IMG/VR virus record: IMGVR_UViG_3300036791_000915
Coordinates: 1-40,756 of that record
Reading direction: 5' to 3' (one strand)
Source: a virus
Length of the DNA: 40,756 nt
Part shown: one piece after another, positions 8,301 through 14,543 of the stretch
Numbering within the stretch: position 1 is the first letter of the stretch
Layout: the number at the start of each line of letters is the position of its first letter
Made by a program: the position numbers and the translations under genes
Notes under the pieces: model-generated
Told to the model about the DNA's origin: nothing
Database searches by the model: none
What the model saw: only the letters and a program-made list of their open reading frames with translations

Positions 8301-9196
8301 TGTCGATCGACACTTTCCTTGGCGGGTTGAACCAGCAGCGGCAACCCGCGCCTGCGCCGGCCGCGGCGGTTCCTGCGCCTGCACCCGCTCCCGCTCCTGC
8401 GCCGACGTCGGCAGCGGCGGCCGGCGCCCCGCCAATTTCCGCCAACCCGCCGCAGCCTGCTAGTCAATCATGGTTCAGGAAGGACCCGCAAACTGGCGAA
8501 TGGGGCGTCTCTTTTCCAGGCGCGCAGACCGCTCACAACATCATTGACCGCTTCACTAACAATGTCCTCCTGGGCGCCGCCGATCCGATCACGGCGAAGG
8601 TCCAAGACCTGTCCAATCCCAATGTTCCGCTCGGGCAGGCTCTGAACCCCACAGTTTCGGGGACCGGCCTGCCGGCCTTGCGGGCGCAGCGGGAGCAGAT
8701 GAACCAGCAGATGGGACCGGGGGCCAGGCTGGGCGCTGACGTTGCCGCGCAATTTTCTCCCACCGGGCAAGTCCTCAACCGAGTGCCTTATCTAGGTCCA
8801 GCGCTCCAAGGCGCGGGTCAGGCAGGGATTACCGCCTATAACGAGGGGAAGGATTGGCCGACCATCGGTCAGGATACAGCTTTGGGCCTGTTAACCGGGG
8901 TGGGGAGCCAGGCCGCCAGTCAGGCAGTGCGCCCTTCGGTGGTTCGGAACGTAGCCGGCTATGGGCTGGAGACGGCGCCTGGCGCGGTCCTCGGAACCCA
9001 CCTTGGCGGATTGGAGCATGGGCTTATCGGCGCAGCGTTGGGGCCGATGACGCCGCTACACAAGGTAGGCGAGGCAATCAGAGGACTGTGGCCCGACGCC
9101 GACTGGACTTCTGCTCGAAAGGCTTTCCAGAACCTACTCATGGGGACCGGCTCATCCGCTATCGAGCAGCGAGACCAGAACCAATTCGGTCCTTGA
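8300..9196 (+). CDS. Putative internal virion protein with Gly/Ala-rich amphipathic part
   Basis: A 298-residue protein whose ATG overlaps the TAA of the preceding gene. A Pro-Ala repeat region (about 18-36) leads into a folded part. Residues 170-265 are rich in Gly, Ala, Leu and Val with few charges (ALGLLTGVGSQAASQAV, HGLIGAALGPMTP), as seen in ejected proteins that insert in membranes; this role is inferred. It is the last gene of the late + strand block, and its final 38 bases are antisense to the end of the - strand gene at 9159-9404. Confidence 0.6.
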   Translation: MSIDTFLGGLNQQRQPAPAPAAAVPAPAPAPAPAPTSAAAAGAPPISANPPQPASQSWFRKDPQTGEWGVSFPGAQTAHNIIDRFTNNVLLGAADPITAKVQDLSNPNVPLGQALNPTVSGTGLPALRAQREQMNQQMGPGARLGADVAAQFSPTGQVLNRVPYLGPALQGAGQAGITAYNEGKDWPTIGQDTALGLLTGVGSQAASQAVRPSVVRNVAGYGLETAPGAVLGTHLGGLEHGLIGAALGPMTPLHKVGEAIRGLWPDADWTSARKAFQNLLMGTGSSAIEQRDQNQFGP

Positions 9197-9404
9197 TCGC
9201 TCGGATGATGATGTATGCGGCGATCATCGTCAGGCCGATGGCGGTCCAGACGGTTCCAGCGTTGGGCGCCTGATAAGCGAACACCCAAGAAAGCAGAACC
9301 AGGGCGGCGCCGACGCTGCGTCGGAACGACTGCGAGGTGGCCAGCGCCCAGAACAGCCCATAACCGGCGCCGAAGATGCAAACGGTCCAAAACACGAAAC
9401 TCAT
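9159..9404 (-). CDS. Small membrane protein with three predicted membrane segments
   Basis: An 81-residue hydrophobic protein on the - strand. Segments at about 3-22, 30-46 and 51-69 are each long enough to cross the membrane, and a basic tail follows (IKDRIG). ATG at 9404 is preferred to the TTG one codon upstream because AAGGA lies at a suitable distance. It could be a holin-like or superinfection-related protein; size and three segments fit but do not prove this, and a separate holin candidate lies at 38132. It is downstream of, and probably co-transcribed with, 9426-9617. Its 3' end is antisense to the last virion gene. Confidence 0.6.
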   Translation of the reverse strand: MSFVFWTVCIFGAGYGLFWALATSQSFRRSVGAALVLLSWVFAYQAPNAGTVWTAIGLTMIAAYIIIRAIKDRIGSGLAAR

Positions 9405-9425
9405 CAAAGCGCGGTCCTTCTGCTT

Positions 9426-9617
9426 TTATGGATCACGGTCGCGCGCCATGCGCTCGCCAAGGGCGTCGCTCTCGCGATAGCCTTCAACTCGACGTCGTGA
9501 GTTGATCCGGTGGACTTGTTCCCACGTCATGCCCTTGCGTGGGCCTCGCGGCAAATTTTTTGCCTGGGGCTTTTTCGTCCGTTTCGGCGGGTTCCAAAAT
9601 GGGTTTTTGCTGACCAT
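9426..9617 (-). CDS. Small basic protein, unknown function
   Basis: A 63-residue, very basic protein (many Lys, Arg and Pro in KNPFWNPPKRTKKPQ, later NSRRRVEGYRESD). ATG at 9617 is chosen; a longer version starting at 9647 would read through a 21-base palindrome that in two of its other three sites is non-coding. It heads a two-gene - strand unit with the membrane protein at 9159-9404. Basic charge suggests nucleic-acid binding, but no fold is recognised. Confidence 0.5.
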   Translation of the reverse strand: MVSKNPFWNPPKRTKKPQAKNLPRGPRKGMTWEQVHRINSRRRVEGYRESDALGERMARDRDP

Positions 9618-9626
9618 CGTCGTCGC

Positions 9627-9647
9627 ATGTTGGCATTTGGCCAACAC
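9627..9647. promoter_or_regulatory. 21-base palindrome, copy 1 (upstream of 9426-9617)
   Basis: Left arm ATGTTGGC, spacer ATTTG, right arm GCCAACAC. It lies ten bases upstream of the - strand start at 9617. One of four copies (also 13187, 16985, 32797) with an invariant right arm and a spacer always beginning AT. Most likely an operator; a hairpin acting in RNA is the alternative. Confidence 0.7.
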
Positions 9648-9778
9648 CTTCTTCCGTCGTCTTCTTCCGCTTCCCCCTACCTACCGTGGTGTTGTACTCT
9701 CCCGGCAGATATTCGCGCGATTAAGGGGACCCTGCGAACGTCAATTTCCCACAGATGCTCAGTATGGCTGAGCCTCAC

Positions 9779-9806
9779 CCCCAAGCCCACCGTGATGGGC
9801 TTGGGG
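9779..9806. repeat. Perfect 11-base stem, 6-base loop
   Basis: CCCCAAGCCCA pairs with TGGGCTTGGGG around the loop CCGTGA. No T-run follows on either strand, so it is not a standard intrinsic terminator. It may protect or pause a transcript coming from the late operon. Confidence 0.7.
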
Positions 9807-10041
9807 ATGGGGGCGTGGGCCTCGCAGCCGACGCCGTCTGCACTTCACCGGCCTCAGGGTTGAGGTTGTCCGGTCGGTCGGAAGAGCCCTTAACTTCGAT
9901 GATCCGAGGCGTGGGCGGTGGAAGGCCGCGTCCCAGAACGCCGTTTTGCGGGCAGAAGTTACCCCGTGACGTTTCTTCGGCTTAACGATGCCGACGCCGT
10001 CTACTGGAGATTTGGGGGGGGTTCGGGCTTTTGGCTCAATC

Positions 10042-10163
10042 GGCTTGAAAGCCGGGCTTTAAGCCTATATTGCTTCTCGCAAGCATTGGGTGAGAGGTCT
10101 CCAATCTCTCTGGCATCCAATGGGCCGGGGAGCGCGACTACGCTGCCCCGGCATTTCTTTTTT
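10042..10163 (+). ncRNA. Candidate small structured RNA ending in a terminator
   Basis: Consecutive stems can be drawn: GGCTTGAAAGC (10042) with GCTTTAAGCC (10056); TGCTT (10071) with AAGCA (10081); CATTGG (10084) with CCAATG (10117) enclosing GAGAG/CTCTC; then a GC-rich terminator stem with a T-run. About 120 bases, no start codon with a ribosome site, and no resemblance to a tRNA (no acceptor stem or T-arm). No good promoter was found just upstream, so it may instead be the processed 3' end of the late transcript. Confidence 0.45.
10124..10163 (+). terminator. Intrinsic terminator, + strand
   Basis: GCCGGGGAGCG pairs with CGCTGCCCCGGC (one bulged G at 10145) around the loop CGACTA, followed by ATTTCTTTTTT. 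It would stop + strand transcripts, most likely the late operon that ends at 9196, before they run antisense into the early operon. Confidence 0.85.
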
Positions 10164-10247
10164 GGCCCAGTTTCGGCGGCGTGGCAAGAGGGTCATTTCG
10201 GCGACGGCGGCACGCATGTACGTCATCCCAGCGCTCTCACTCCTCTT

Positions 10248-10309
10248 AGGTGCGGGATGGACGTCAAGAAAGGCTAATGGCCTCAAAGGGGGCCCAAAAT
10301 CCCGCACCT
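10248..10309. repeat. Distant inverted repeat sharing arms with the next terminator
   Basis: AGGTGCGGGAT (10248-10258) is the exact complement of ATCCCGCACCT (10299-10309), 40 bases apart. The same GTGCGGGA sequence forms the terminator arms at 10407-10430, so the second arm could also pair with GGTGCGGGAT at 10422. Alternative pairings of this kind are typical of switches, but here no + strand gene follows. Confidence 0.55.
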
Positions 10310-10379
10310 CCCCGGAAAGGCCCGGTTTTCCTCGTTTCATGGCTACCGGATCGAAATTCGAGGCGCATTTTCATCCCTT

Positions 10380-10436
10380 GATTTCAGGGGCGTTTCCGCC
10401 CCTCAGTCCCGCACTGAAATCGGTGCGGGATTTTTT
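10380..10436 (+). terminator. Intrinsic terminator with possible loop pseudoknot, + strand
   Basis: Terminator stem TCCCGCAC (10407-10414) with GTGCGGGA (10423-10430), then six T. Its loop holds TGAAATC, complementary to GATTTCA at 10380-10386, and between them lies a second stem, AGGGGCG (10386) with CGCCCCT (10397). Loop pairing would give a pseudoknot. It is the last barrier before the convergent end of the early operon. Confidence 0.8.
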
Positions 10437-10441
10437 GTGGC

Positions 10442-10479
10442 GGGCCAAGATGGGCCAGCCAGGGCCAAGATGGGCCAGC
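10442..10479. repeat. Two-copy 18-base direct repeat
   Basis: GGGCCAAGATGGGCCAGC occurs at 10442-10459 and 10462-10479, separated by CA, just outside the 3' end of the early operon. Each copy also has an internal GGGCC repeat. Use is unknown; it could be a protein-binding site or a slippage product. Confidence 0.7.
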
Positions 10480-10509
10480 GGGGGTCAAAAAATCTGAAAG
10501 GGGAAAATT

Positions 10510-10851
10510 CTATTTCACAGTCACGTCACGCTCGATAGGGCCTTCGAACTTGGCCCGCTGCGCCTTCGCGATGGCCAACAGCTCAGGCCCGCGCGAGGCG
10601 CAGATCGCTGCGACGGCTTGGTGGCGATCATATTCGATAGTGTGTCCTGCCCGATGCATCCGGTCGAGCGCCGCCATCACCCGCGCGATCTCGTCGGCGA
10701 TCCCCTTCGGGTTCATGCGCGTCTCCAGGACGACCTCGTTGCAGGCGTCGCAGCAGCGTCCTGCCATCGACAGCGGCATCGGGTTGTTGCCGATCCGCTC
10801 GTAGTCGAGACCGCACAGGCAGCAGGGGCCGTTTTCAATGGGCTTGCGCAT
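10510..10851 (-). CDS. Small zinc-finger-like protein, tandem paralogue 1
   Basis: A 113-residue protein with a GPCCLCG motif near residue 10 and GRCCDACNE near 32-40, a probable four-cysteine zinc site of the CxxC...CxxC kind. The remainder is helical (ADEIARVMAALDRM, QAVAAICASRGPELLA). It shares spacing and motifs with the next gene upstream (10835-11158), so the two arose by duplication. It is the last gene of the - strand early operon, with an AGGGAAAAG ribosome site. Function unknown; a small nucleic-acid- or protein-binding adaptor is possible. Confidence 0.75.
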   Translation of the reverse strand: MRKPIENGPCCLCGLDYERIGNNPMPLSMAGRCCDACNEVVLETRMNPKGIADEIARVMAALDRMHRAGHTIEYDRHQAVAAICASRGPELLAIAKAQRAKFEGPIERDVTVK

Positions 10852-11158
10852 CGGTCTTTTCCCTCTCCGACATGACCCTCAGACGCTCGACTTGCCATTG
10901 CCGCTCGGCCAGGAGTTCGGGCCCGTGGACGACGCAGACCGCCGCCAGGGCCTTGCTGCGCTGGTCTCGGGTGGCCATGCGCGCGAGCGCCTTCTCGACT
11001 CGCGTCACTTCCTCCATCACCGTCGCCGGCTGGATCTGCGCCTCGACCACCAGCTCGTGGCAGGCGTCGCAGCAGCGCCCGCTGTCGGCGAGGGGATAGG
11101 GGTTGTGGCCGATCTGCTGGAAACTGAGGCCGCACAGGCAGCAGACGGTCTTGCTCAT
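10835..11158 (-). CDS. Small zinc-finger-like protein, tandem paralogue 2
   Basis: A 107-residue paralogue of 10510-10851: VCCLCGLSFQQIGHNPYPL, then GRCCDACHE, then helices (VTRVEKALARM, ALAAVCVVHGPELLA). The pairs of cysteines are conserved between the two copies while the linkers differ. The genes overlap by 17 bases, and an AGGGA site precedes this start. It belongs to the leftward early operon. No annotated family comes to mind. Confidence 0.75.
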   Translation of the reverse strand: MSKTVCCLCGLSFQQIGHNPYPLADSGRCCDACHELVVEAQIQPATVMEEVTRVEKALARMATRDQRSKALAAVCVVHGPELLAERQWQVERLRVMSEREKTDAQAH

Positions 11159-11163
11159 AATCC

Positions 11164-11454
11164 CTACTCCTCGGTGAGCTTGGCCTCGCAGCCAAATTTG
11201 TGCAGGGTTTCGACGATCTTGGCGGCGCGGCGGCGAAGGTCGCGCGCGACGACGTCGCCGATTTCCCGCGACGCCTCCAGGCTCAAACCGTCAAAATAAA
11301 GCTGCAGTACGCCGCTCGTCCCTTGCTTGGCTGTAGCATTGAGGTTGAGGTCTTCCAGGACTGCGTCCTTGATTTCCTTGCGCTGCTTATGGAGAGCCTC
11401 CAACCTGCGGTAGAGGTCCTGGATTTTCTTGATGTCGGCGGGGGTTAAGGTCAC
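11164..11454 (-). CDS. Small coiled-coil-like early protein, unknown function
   Basis: A 96-residue helical protein (IKKIQDLYRRLEALHKQRKEI at the N-terminus would form a coiled coil). It starts at GTG at 11454, overlapping the stop of the DUF3846-like gene by four bases. Only one cysteine, no metal motif and no membrane segment. Called on operon position and tight coupling rather than on similarity. Confidence 0.65.
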   Translation of the reverse strand: MTLTPADIKKIQDLYRRLEALHKQRKEIKDAVLEDLNLNATAKQGTSGVLQLYFDGLSLEASREIGDVVARDLRRRAAKIVETLHKFGCEAKLTEE

Positions 11455-11765
11455 AGCTCCTCCAACAGCTCACGGTCCCCTGTGATGATCACCACCGGGC
11501 CGACGAGGACGTCGCGGCCGATGAACTCTGGGCGCATCGCGTGCCAGAGCAGGGTGGCGCGCTGGTTTACCGGCATCTGCTTGCGCTTGCCGTCTTCGTC
11601 GCAGAAGGCGACGCAGCGTTCGCCCTGGTAAGCCTTGAAGGATGGCACGGCCTCGACGTAGCCGCCGCCGATCCCGTCCTTGAGGTCCTTCAATGCGACA
11701 GGGGCCGCCAGCTCTTTCGAACTGACGGCCCCTTGCACCGGGATGATGGTGAGGACGCCCCTCAT
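11451..11765 (-). CDS. DUF3846-like phage protein
   Basis: A 104-residue protein. The opening MRGVLTIIPVQG, the ALKDLKDGIGGGYVEAVP segment and the later CVAFCDEDGKRKQMPVNQRAT stretch with DVLVGPVVII near the end follow the pattern of DUF3846 proteins, common in phages and plasmids: a short sheet, a helix, a G-G-Y-(I/V)-E motif, then a region that faces the active-looking loop. Function in the family is unknown. Overlaps both neighbours (ATGA and GTGA). Confidence 0.65.
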   Translation of the reverse strand: MRGVLTIIPVQGAVSSKELAAPVALKDLKDGIGGGYVEAVPSFKAYQGERCVAFCDEDGKRKQMPVNQRATLLWHAMRPEFIGRDVLVGPVVIITGDRELLEEL

Positions 11766-11998
11766 TGGTTCTCTGGATCGGTTGGTGGGATCGGCCGGTC
11801 AGCCGGCGGGACGGGAGCGGCAGGCTCGTCGTCGCCGTCGTCAACACAGTACTCGCACAGGCGCTGTTTGCGGGAAGAGCGCGCCTCCCAATACTCGGGG
11901 TCGCGCAGGAGGCCACACTTCTCGCAGCCGATAGCGCGACGTTCCCATCTCGCTGTGGCGATGTGAAGCCGCTCTAGTCTACTGGTGATCCTCATCAT
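11762..11998 (-). CDS. Small zinc-ribbon protein downstream of integrase
   Basis: A 78-residue protein starting at ATG 11998 inside the integrase stop (ATGA overlap). It has CEKC near residue 26 and CEYC near 48, a four-cysteine zinc ribbon, with a basic N-terminus (RITSRLERLHIATARWERR) and an acidic Pro-rich tail. Coupled to the integrase in the same message; a small DNA-binding accessory protein is possible, but it is not a recognised excisionase. Confidence 0.65.
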   Translation of the reverse strand: MMRITSRLERLHIATARWERRAIGCEKCGLLRDPEYWEARSSRKQRLCEYCVDDGDDEPAAPVPPADRPIPPTDPENQ

Positions 11999-13122
11999 GC
12001 CGCCTCCACCAGTCTGAGGGCCGGGCGCTCCAGGAGATGCCGGCCGCGCTTGGCGCTTCGCTTGCCGTCGAACTTGGCGACGTATTTGGCCGCGACCGGC
12101 AACGTGTAGCCGAACCAGGCCATCAACTGATCCGCCGTCGCGCCGTTCTCCAGCGCGCGGGTGGAGGCGGTGGACCTCAGGCCGTGCGCGGTGCAGTCTA
12201 CGAGGTCTATCTTCTTGCAGGCCTTGTTCAACCATATGCTGAGGTAGCCCTCGGTGATCGGCGAGCCGTCATGCTCGGAGCAGAGGAAGGTCTCTTTGCC
12301 GCACGGGCCGGCGGCGATCGCCGCCTTCAGCCCCGATGTCATCGGGACGGTGACGTTCTTGTGGTTTTTCTTGGTCTCGATGATGAGGTCGCCGTCCTGG
12401 TCGAGATGCTGCGGACCCATGCGGACGATGTCGCTGCACCTCAAGCCGCATTGGCCCAGCTCGTAGCCGAGGCGCTCGCGCGTGCCGAGGGGATAGGCCT
12501 CTTCAAAGGCCCGCTGCTGGCCTGCCGTCCAAGGCTCATGGCTCTCTTTGTCGTAGTCGACCAGGGTGATGCCGACAGCCGGGTTGCGGCTGACCAGCTT
12601 CCTCGGCGGCTCGGCGGCCCAGGCGAATAGCGCCCGCAAGACCGAGACGACGCGGTTGGCGTTGGCCGGGGCCGGGCCCGGCTTCTCGGGATCGAGGCCA
12701 TGCGCGGCGACATGGTCGCGCAGCCTGCTGATGCTGACGTCGTCGATGCCGAGATAGGGCTTGCCGCCGTTCTTCCGCGCGATGGCGCGCAAGATGCTGG
12801 TATGCTGCTTCCTGGTGTTCGCGGCGGCGAAGTGCGCGGTCGCGAGATACTGATCGATCAGCCACCCGAGGCTCGTCGGATCGCTGTGCGACAAGTGCCG
12901 TTCCTTCTTGTCCGGGGCGGGGGAGATCGAGCGCACGCCCCACTTGGCCGCCTTGAAAGCCTCGACGAAGGCGGGCGATCCGAACTCGCCATGAATGCGG
13001 ATGCGGGGCTCATGGCCAACGCGGTAGTACCAGACCTCGCGGCCATGGCGGGTCATCTCGCCCAGGAGACCTTTCTCAGGGCGATGGCCGGCAAAGAGCG
13101 GCCGTCTCTCCAGCTGTTTCAT
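11995..13122 (-). CDS. int: Phage integrase, tyrosine recombinase
   Basis: A 375-residue site-specific recombinase that would join phage and host attachment sites. An N-terminal arm-binding part (about 1-80), a core-binding helical domain (about 82-175, SLGWLIDQYLATAH) and the catalytic domain follow the usual order. Catalytic residues can be read: R228 in GLRCSDI, Lys near 251-255 in ETKKNHK, H313-x-x-R316 in AHGLRS, W336 in AWFGYT and nucleophile Y347 in AKYVAK. Length is normal. Unusually it sits inside the long early operon. A 21-base palindrome lies 65 bases upstream of its start. Confidence 0.93.
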   Translation of the reverse strand: MKQLERRPLFAGHRPEKGLLGEMTRHGREVWYYRVGHEPRIRIHGEFGSPAFVEAFKAAKWGVRSISPAPDKKERHLSHSDPTSLGWLIDQYLATAHFAAANTRKQHTSILRAIARKNGGKPYLGIDDVSISRLRDHVAAHGLDPEKPGPAPANANRVVSVLRALFAWAAEPPRKLVSRNPAVGITLVDYDKESHEPWTAGQQRAFEEAYPLGTRERLGYELGQCGLRCSDIVRMGPQHLDQDGDLIIETKKNHKNVTVPMTSGLKAAIAAGPCGKETFLCSEHDGSPITEGYLSIWLNKACKKIDLVDCTAHGLRSTASTRALENGATADQLMAWFGYTLPVAAKYVAKFDGKRSAKRGRHLLERPALRLVEAA

Positions 13123-13135
13123 TTTCCCTTACCAG

Positions 13136-13351
13136 TCAGATTTCGAGTTTCACCCGCTCCTCTTTTGCCTCGGCATTCGGTGCGGGATATTGGCATTGTG
13201 CCAACACTTCTACATAAGCATCGTCGAGCGGGATCACAACCGCAACGCCGCCTCTCTCGATCCTGACCGCCTTCGCGCCGGCTTGCCTGGCGACCTTGAT
13301 CGCCCGGCGCACGTCTTCGAACAGCGGTCCTTCCGATCGTCTCGGCATCAT
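13136..13351 (-). CDS. Small protein upstream of integrase, unknown function
   Basis: A 71-residue protein with the pattern of small alphaproteobacterial prophage proteins that precede integrases: an N-terminal helix (FEDVRRAIKVARQAGAKAV), then strand-like RIERGGVAVVIPLDD, then a charged tail. Two ATG codons occur at the start (13351 and 13348). Its 3' part contains the second copy of the 21-base palindrome, read as VLAQCQY. A role as recombination directionality factor is only a positional guess. Confidence 0.6.
   Translation of the reverse strand: MMPRRSEGPLFEDVRRAIKVARQAGAKAVRIERGGVAVVIPLDDAYVEVLAQCQYPAPNAEAKEERVKLEI
13187..13207. promoter_or_regulatory. 21-base palindrome, copy 2 (upstream of integrase)
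   Basis: Left arm ATATTGGC (one mismatch to the consensus GTGTTGGC apart from the first base), spacer ATTGT, right arm GCCAACAC. Lies inside the end of the preceding gene, 65 bases upstream of the integrase start. Directly adjacent on the left is GGTGCGGGAT, the motif repeated at 10248-10430 and 23249. Confidence 0.65.
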
Positions 13352-13713
13352 TGAGGCCCTATGATCGAGCGCAGGATGAGCCGCCCGCGCGCGGCATCGT
13401 CGGCCGGCGCCCCGCCAGCGAAGTCGAGCGCCGGGAGGGGCAGCGGGTCAGGGTGGCCCTCAGGAGGCCCAGGGACGGGCTTGGGAGGCTCAGGCTGGGT
13501 AAGCGCCGGGGAAAGCGCCGATGGGGTTCCTGGGGCTTCCAGGGCCGTCACCAATGTCGGGAGTGACGGGTGTGACGGGTGTGACGGGTGTGACGGGTGC
13601 GCCCCGCACCGCTGCGTCCATGGGTAATGCCAAATGGCATGAAGATGGCACGCCGCGGCTGGCGTCGGAAAGGACGCCCAGAACGCCATGGCGAGCCCAA
13701 GCTTCCTATCCAT
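13348..13713 (-). CDS. Exported Pro-rich small protein with SHP repeat
   Basis: A 121-residue protein with a signal-peptide-like start (MDRKLGLAMAFWASFPTPAAA) and a mature start CHLHAIWHYPWTQRC, a Cys/His/Trp-rich motif I recall from small exported phage proteins. Residues about 39-50 are a His-Pro-Ser repeat encoded by a four-copy 9-base tandem repeat. The remainder is Pro-rich. If the Cys after AAA were lipidated it would be a lipoprotein; no classical lipobox is clear. Function unknown. Overlaps the next gene by four bases. Confidence 0.55.
   Translation of the reverse strand: MDRKLGLAMAFWASFPTPAAACHLHAIWHYPWTQRCGAHPSHPSHPSHPSLPTLVTALEAPGTPSALSPALTQPEPPKPVPGPPEGHPDPLPLPALDFAGGAPADDAARGRLILRSIIGPQ
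13563..13598. repeat. Four-copy 9-base tandem repeat in coding sequence
   Basis: GTGACGGGT is repeated four times exactly (13563, 13572, 13581, 13590). On the - strand it encodes His-Pro-Ser units of the exported protein. Because the unit is a multiple of three, changes in copy number keep the frame. Confidence 0.9.
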
Positions 13714-13888
13714 TGTCCTCCTCCAGGAGCCGGCGCACCGCGACGACGATCTCGTTGACCCGGCCAGGGTTGACGCCCATCAAGCTCGCCACCTTATGCT
13801 GATCGATCCCGTCGACCAGAACGGCCACGACGACCCGCAATTTCTCCTGCGCGGAGAGCGCGGTCTTCCGCTCGGCGAAGTCCTTCAT
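13706..13888 (-). CDS. Small helix-turn-helix protein
   Basis: A 60-residue protein starting at ATG 13888, overlapping the stop of the HNH gene upstream. The segment DQHKVASLMGVNPGRVNEIVVAV has the spacing of a helix-turn-helix of the replication-initiator/sigma-like kind: a helix, Gly at the turn, and a recognition helix. It overlaps the exported-protein gene by eight bases. Probably a small DNA-binding regulator or adaptor in the early operon. Confidence 0.65.
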   Translation of the reverse strand: MKDFAERKTALSAQEKLRVVVAVLVDGIDQHKVASLMGVNPGRVNEIVVAVRRLLEEDNG

Positions 13889-14226
13889 CGGTTGGTCTCC
13901 TGCTTCAGGCCGTACCGCCTGGCGATCTCCGTCGGGCCGGCGCCGATCACCCGGTGGCGTCCCTCCAGGCGCTTGGCGCGAGCGATCTCGGCGACGTCGC
14001 GCCTGGTCTTTCTGTCGTGGCATTTTATGCACAGCAATTTTCCGTCTTCGGCGCTGAGCGGTTCGCGCTCGCCCATGCGAACGCCCTCGGGGACGATATG
14101 GTCGATCTCATAGTCGGCGCGCGACCGGCATCCGGCGCCGCAGCCCTCGCAGTAAACGCGACCGCCTTCGGTGGCGCGCTCGACAATGGCGCGCTCGACG
14201 GCGCGCGGGAACGGGACGCGGATCAT
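13885..14226 (-). CDS. HNH endonuclease (early operon)
   Basis: A 113-residue HNH nuclease of the classical zinc-stabilised type: CEGCGAGC, then YEIDHIVPE with the catalytic Asp-His pair, then GKLLCIKCHDRKTRRD with the third motif. Unlike the late-operon HNH genes it has no target-recognition extension, and its tail IARRYGLKQE resembles those of small phage HNH proteins found beside recombination genes, where they may assist packaging or recombination. Overlaps both neighbours by four bases. Confidence 0.85.
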   Translation of the reverse strand: MIRVPFPRAVERAIVERATEGGRVYCEGCGAGCRSRADYEIDHIVPEGVRMGEREPLSAEDGKLLCIKCHDRKTRRDVAEIARAKRLEGRHRVIGAGPTEIARRYGLKQETNR

Positions 14227-14543
14227 TCCAGCTCCAGAAAGGCGTTGATCTGGTCGCGCAAGGCCTTCGCCTGTGTTTGGTTGAAGACGGCGCTGACCTC
14301 GATGCAGTGGGCGCCGCCGTATGGCCGCTCCTCGGTTTTCTCCCTGGCCTCCCCAGACCAGCTCAGTTCAAGGTCGAGCAGAGGGCCTTCACCGGGTTCA
14401 GTCGCGTGCGAATTATAGGCGTGAACGTCCAGCGCAACCTCGACCAGATCCATGGTATCGTCGATCCCCTCGACGATCTGCGAGGCGGCGCGGCGACCGG
14501 GCACATTGTAGATGCTTGTTTCGATGGTGATGTTCGTTTTCAT
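14223..14543 (-). CDS. Early-operon protein of unknown function
   Basis: A 106-residue acidic protein with alternating strands (MKTNITIETSIYNVPG, DLVEVALDVHAYN, LLDLELSWSG, HCIEVSAVFN) and a C-terminal helix (QTQAKALRDQINAFLELE). No motif for catalysis or metal binding. Coupled to both neighbours by four-base overlaps. Position among recombination genes suggests a part in phage DNA metabolism, but this is inference. Confidence 0.65.
   Translation of the reverse strand: MKTNITIETSIYNVPGRRAASQIVEGIDDTMDLVEVALDVHAYNSHATEPGEGPLLDLELSWSGEAREKTEERPYGGAHCIEVSAVFNQTQAKALRDQINAFLELE

Larger units (their letters stand above)
9648..10509. other. 862-base stretch without a convincing gene; rich in hairpins
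   Basis: Open frames here on both strands read as unstructured Arg/Pro/Gly-rich sequence with no ribosome sites, so I call no gene. It lies between the - strand cassette starting at 9617 and the end of the - strand early operon. It contains a perfect 11-base hairpin (9779-9806), a cluster of hairpins ending in an intrinsic terminator (10042-10163), a distant inverted repeat (10248-10309), a second intrinsic terminator (10407-10436) and a 20-base-period direct repeat (10442-10479). A run of eight G occurs near 10012. Confidence 0.6.

Noticed and set aside
10070-10125. Possible tRNA in the hairpin cluster
   Set aside because: No seven-base acceptor stem, no T-arm sequence and no CCA or anticodon arm of the right size.
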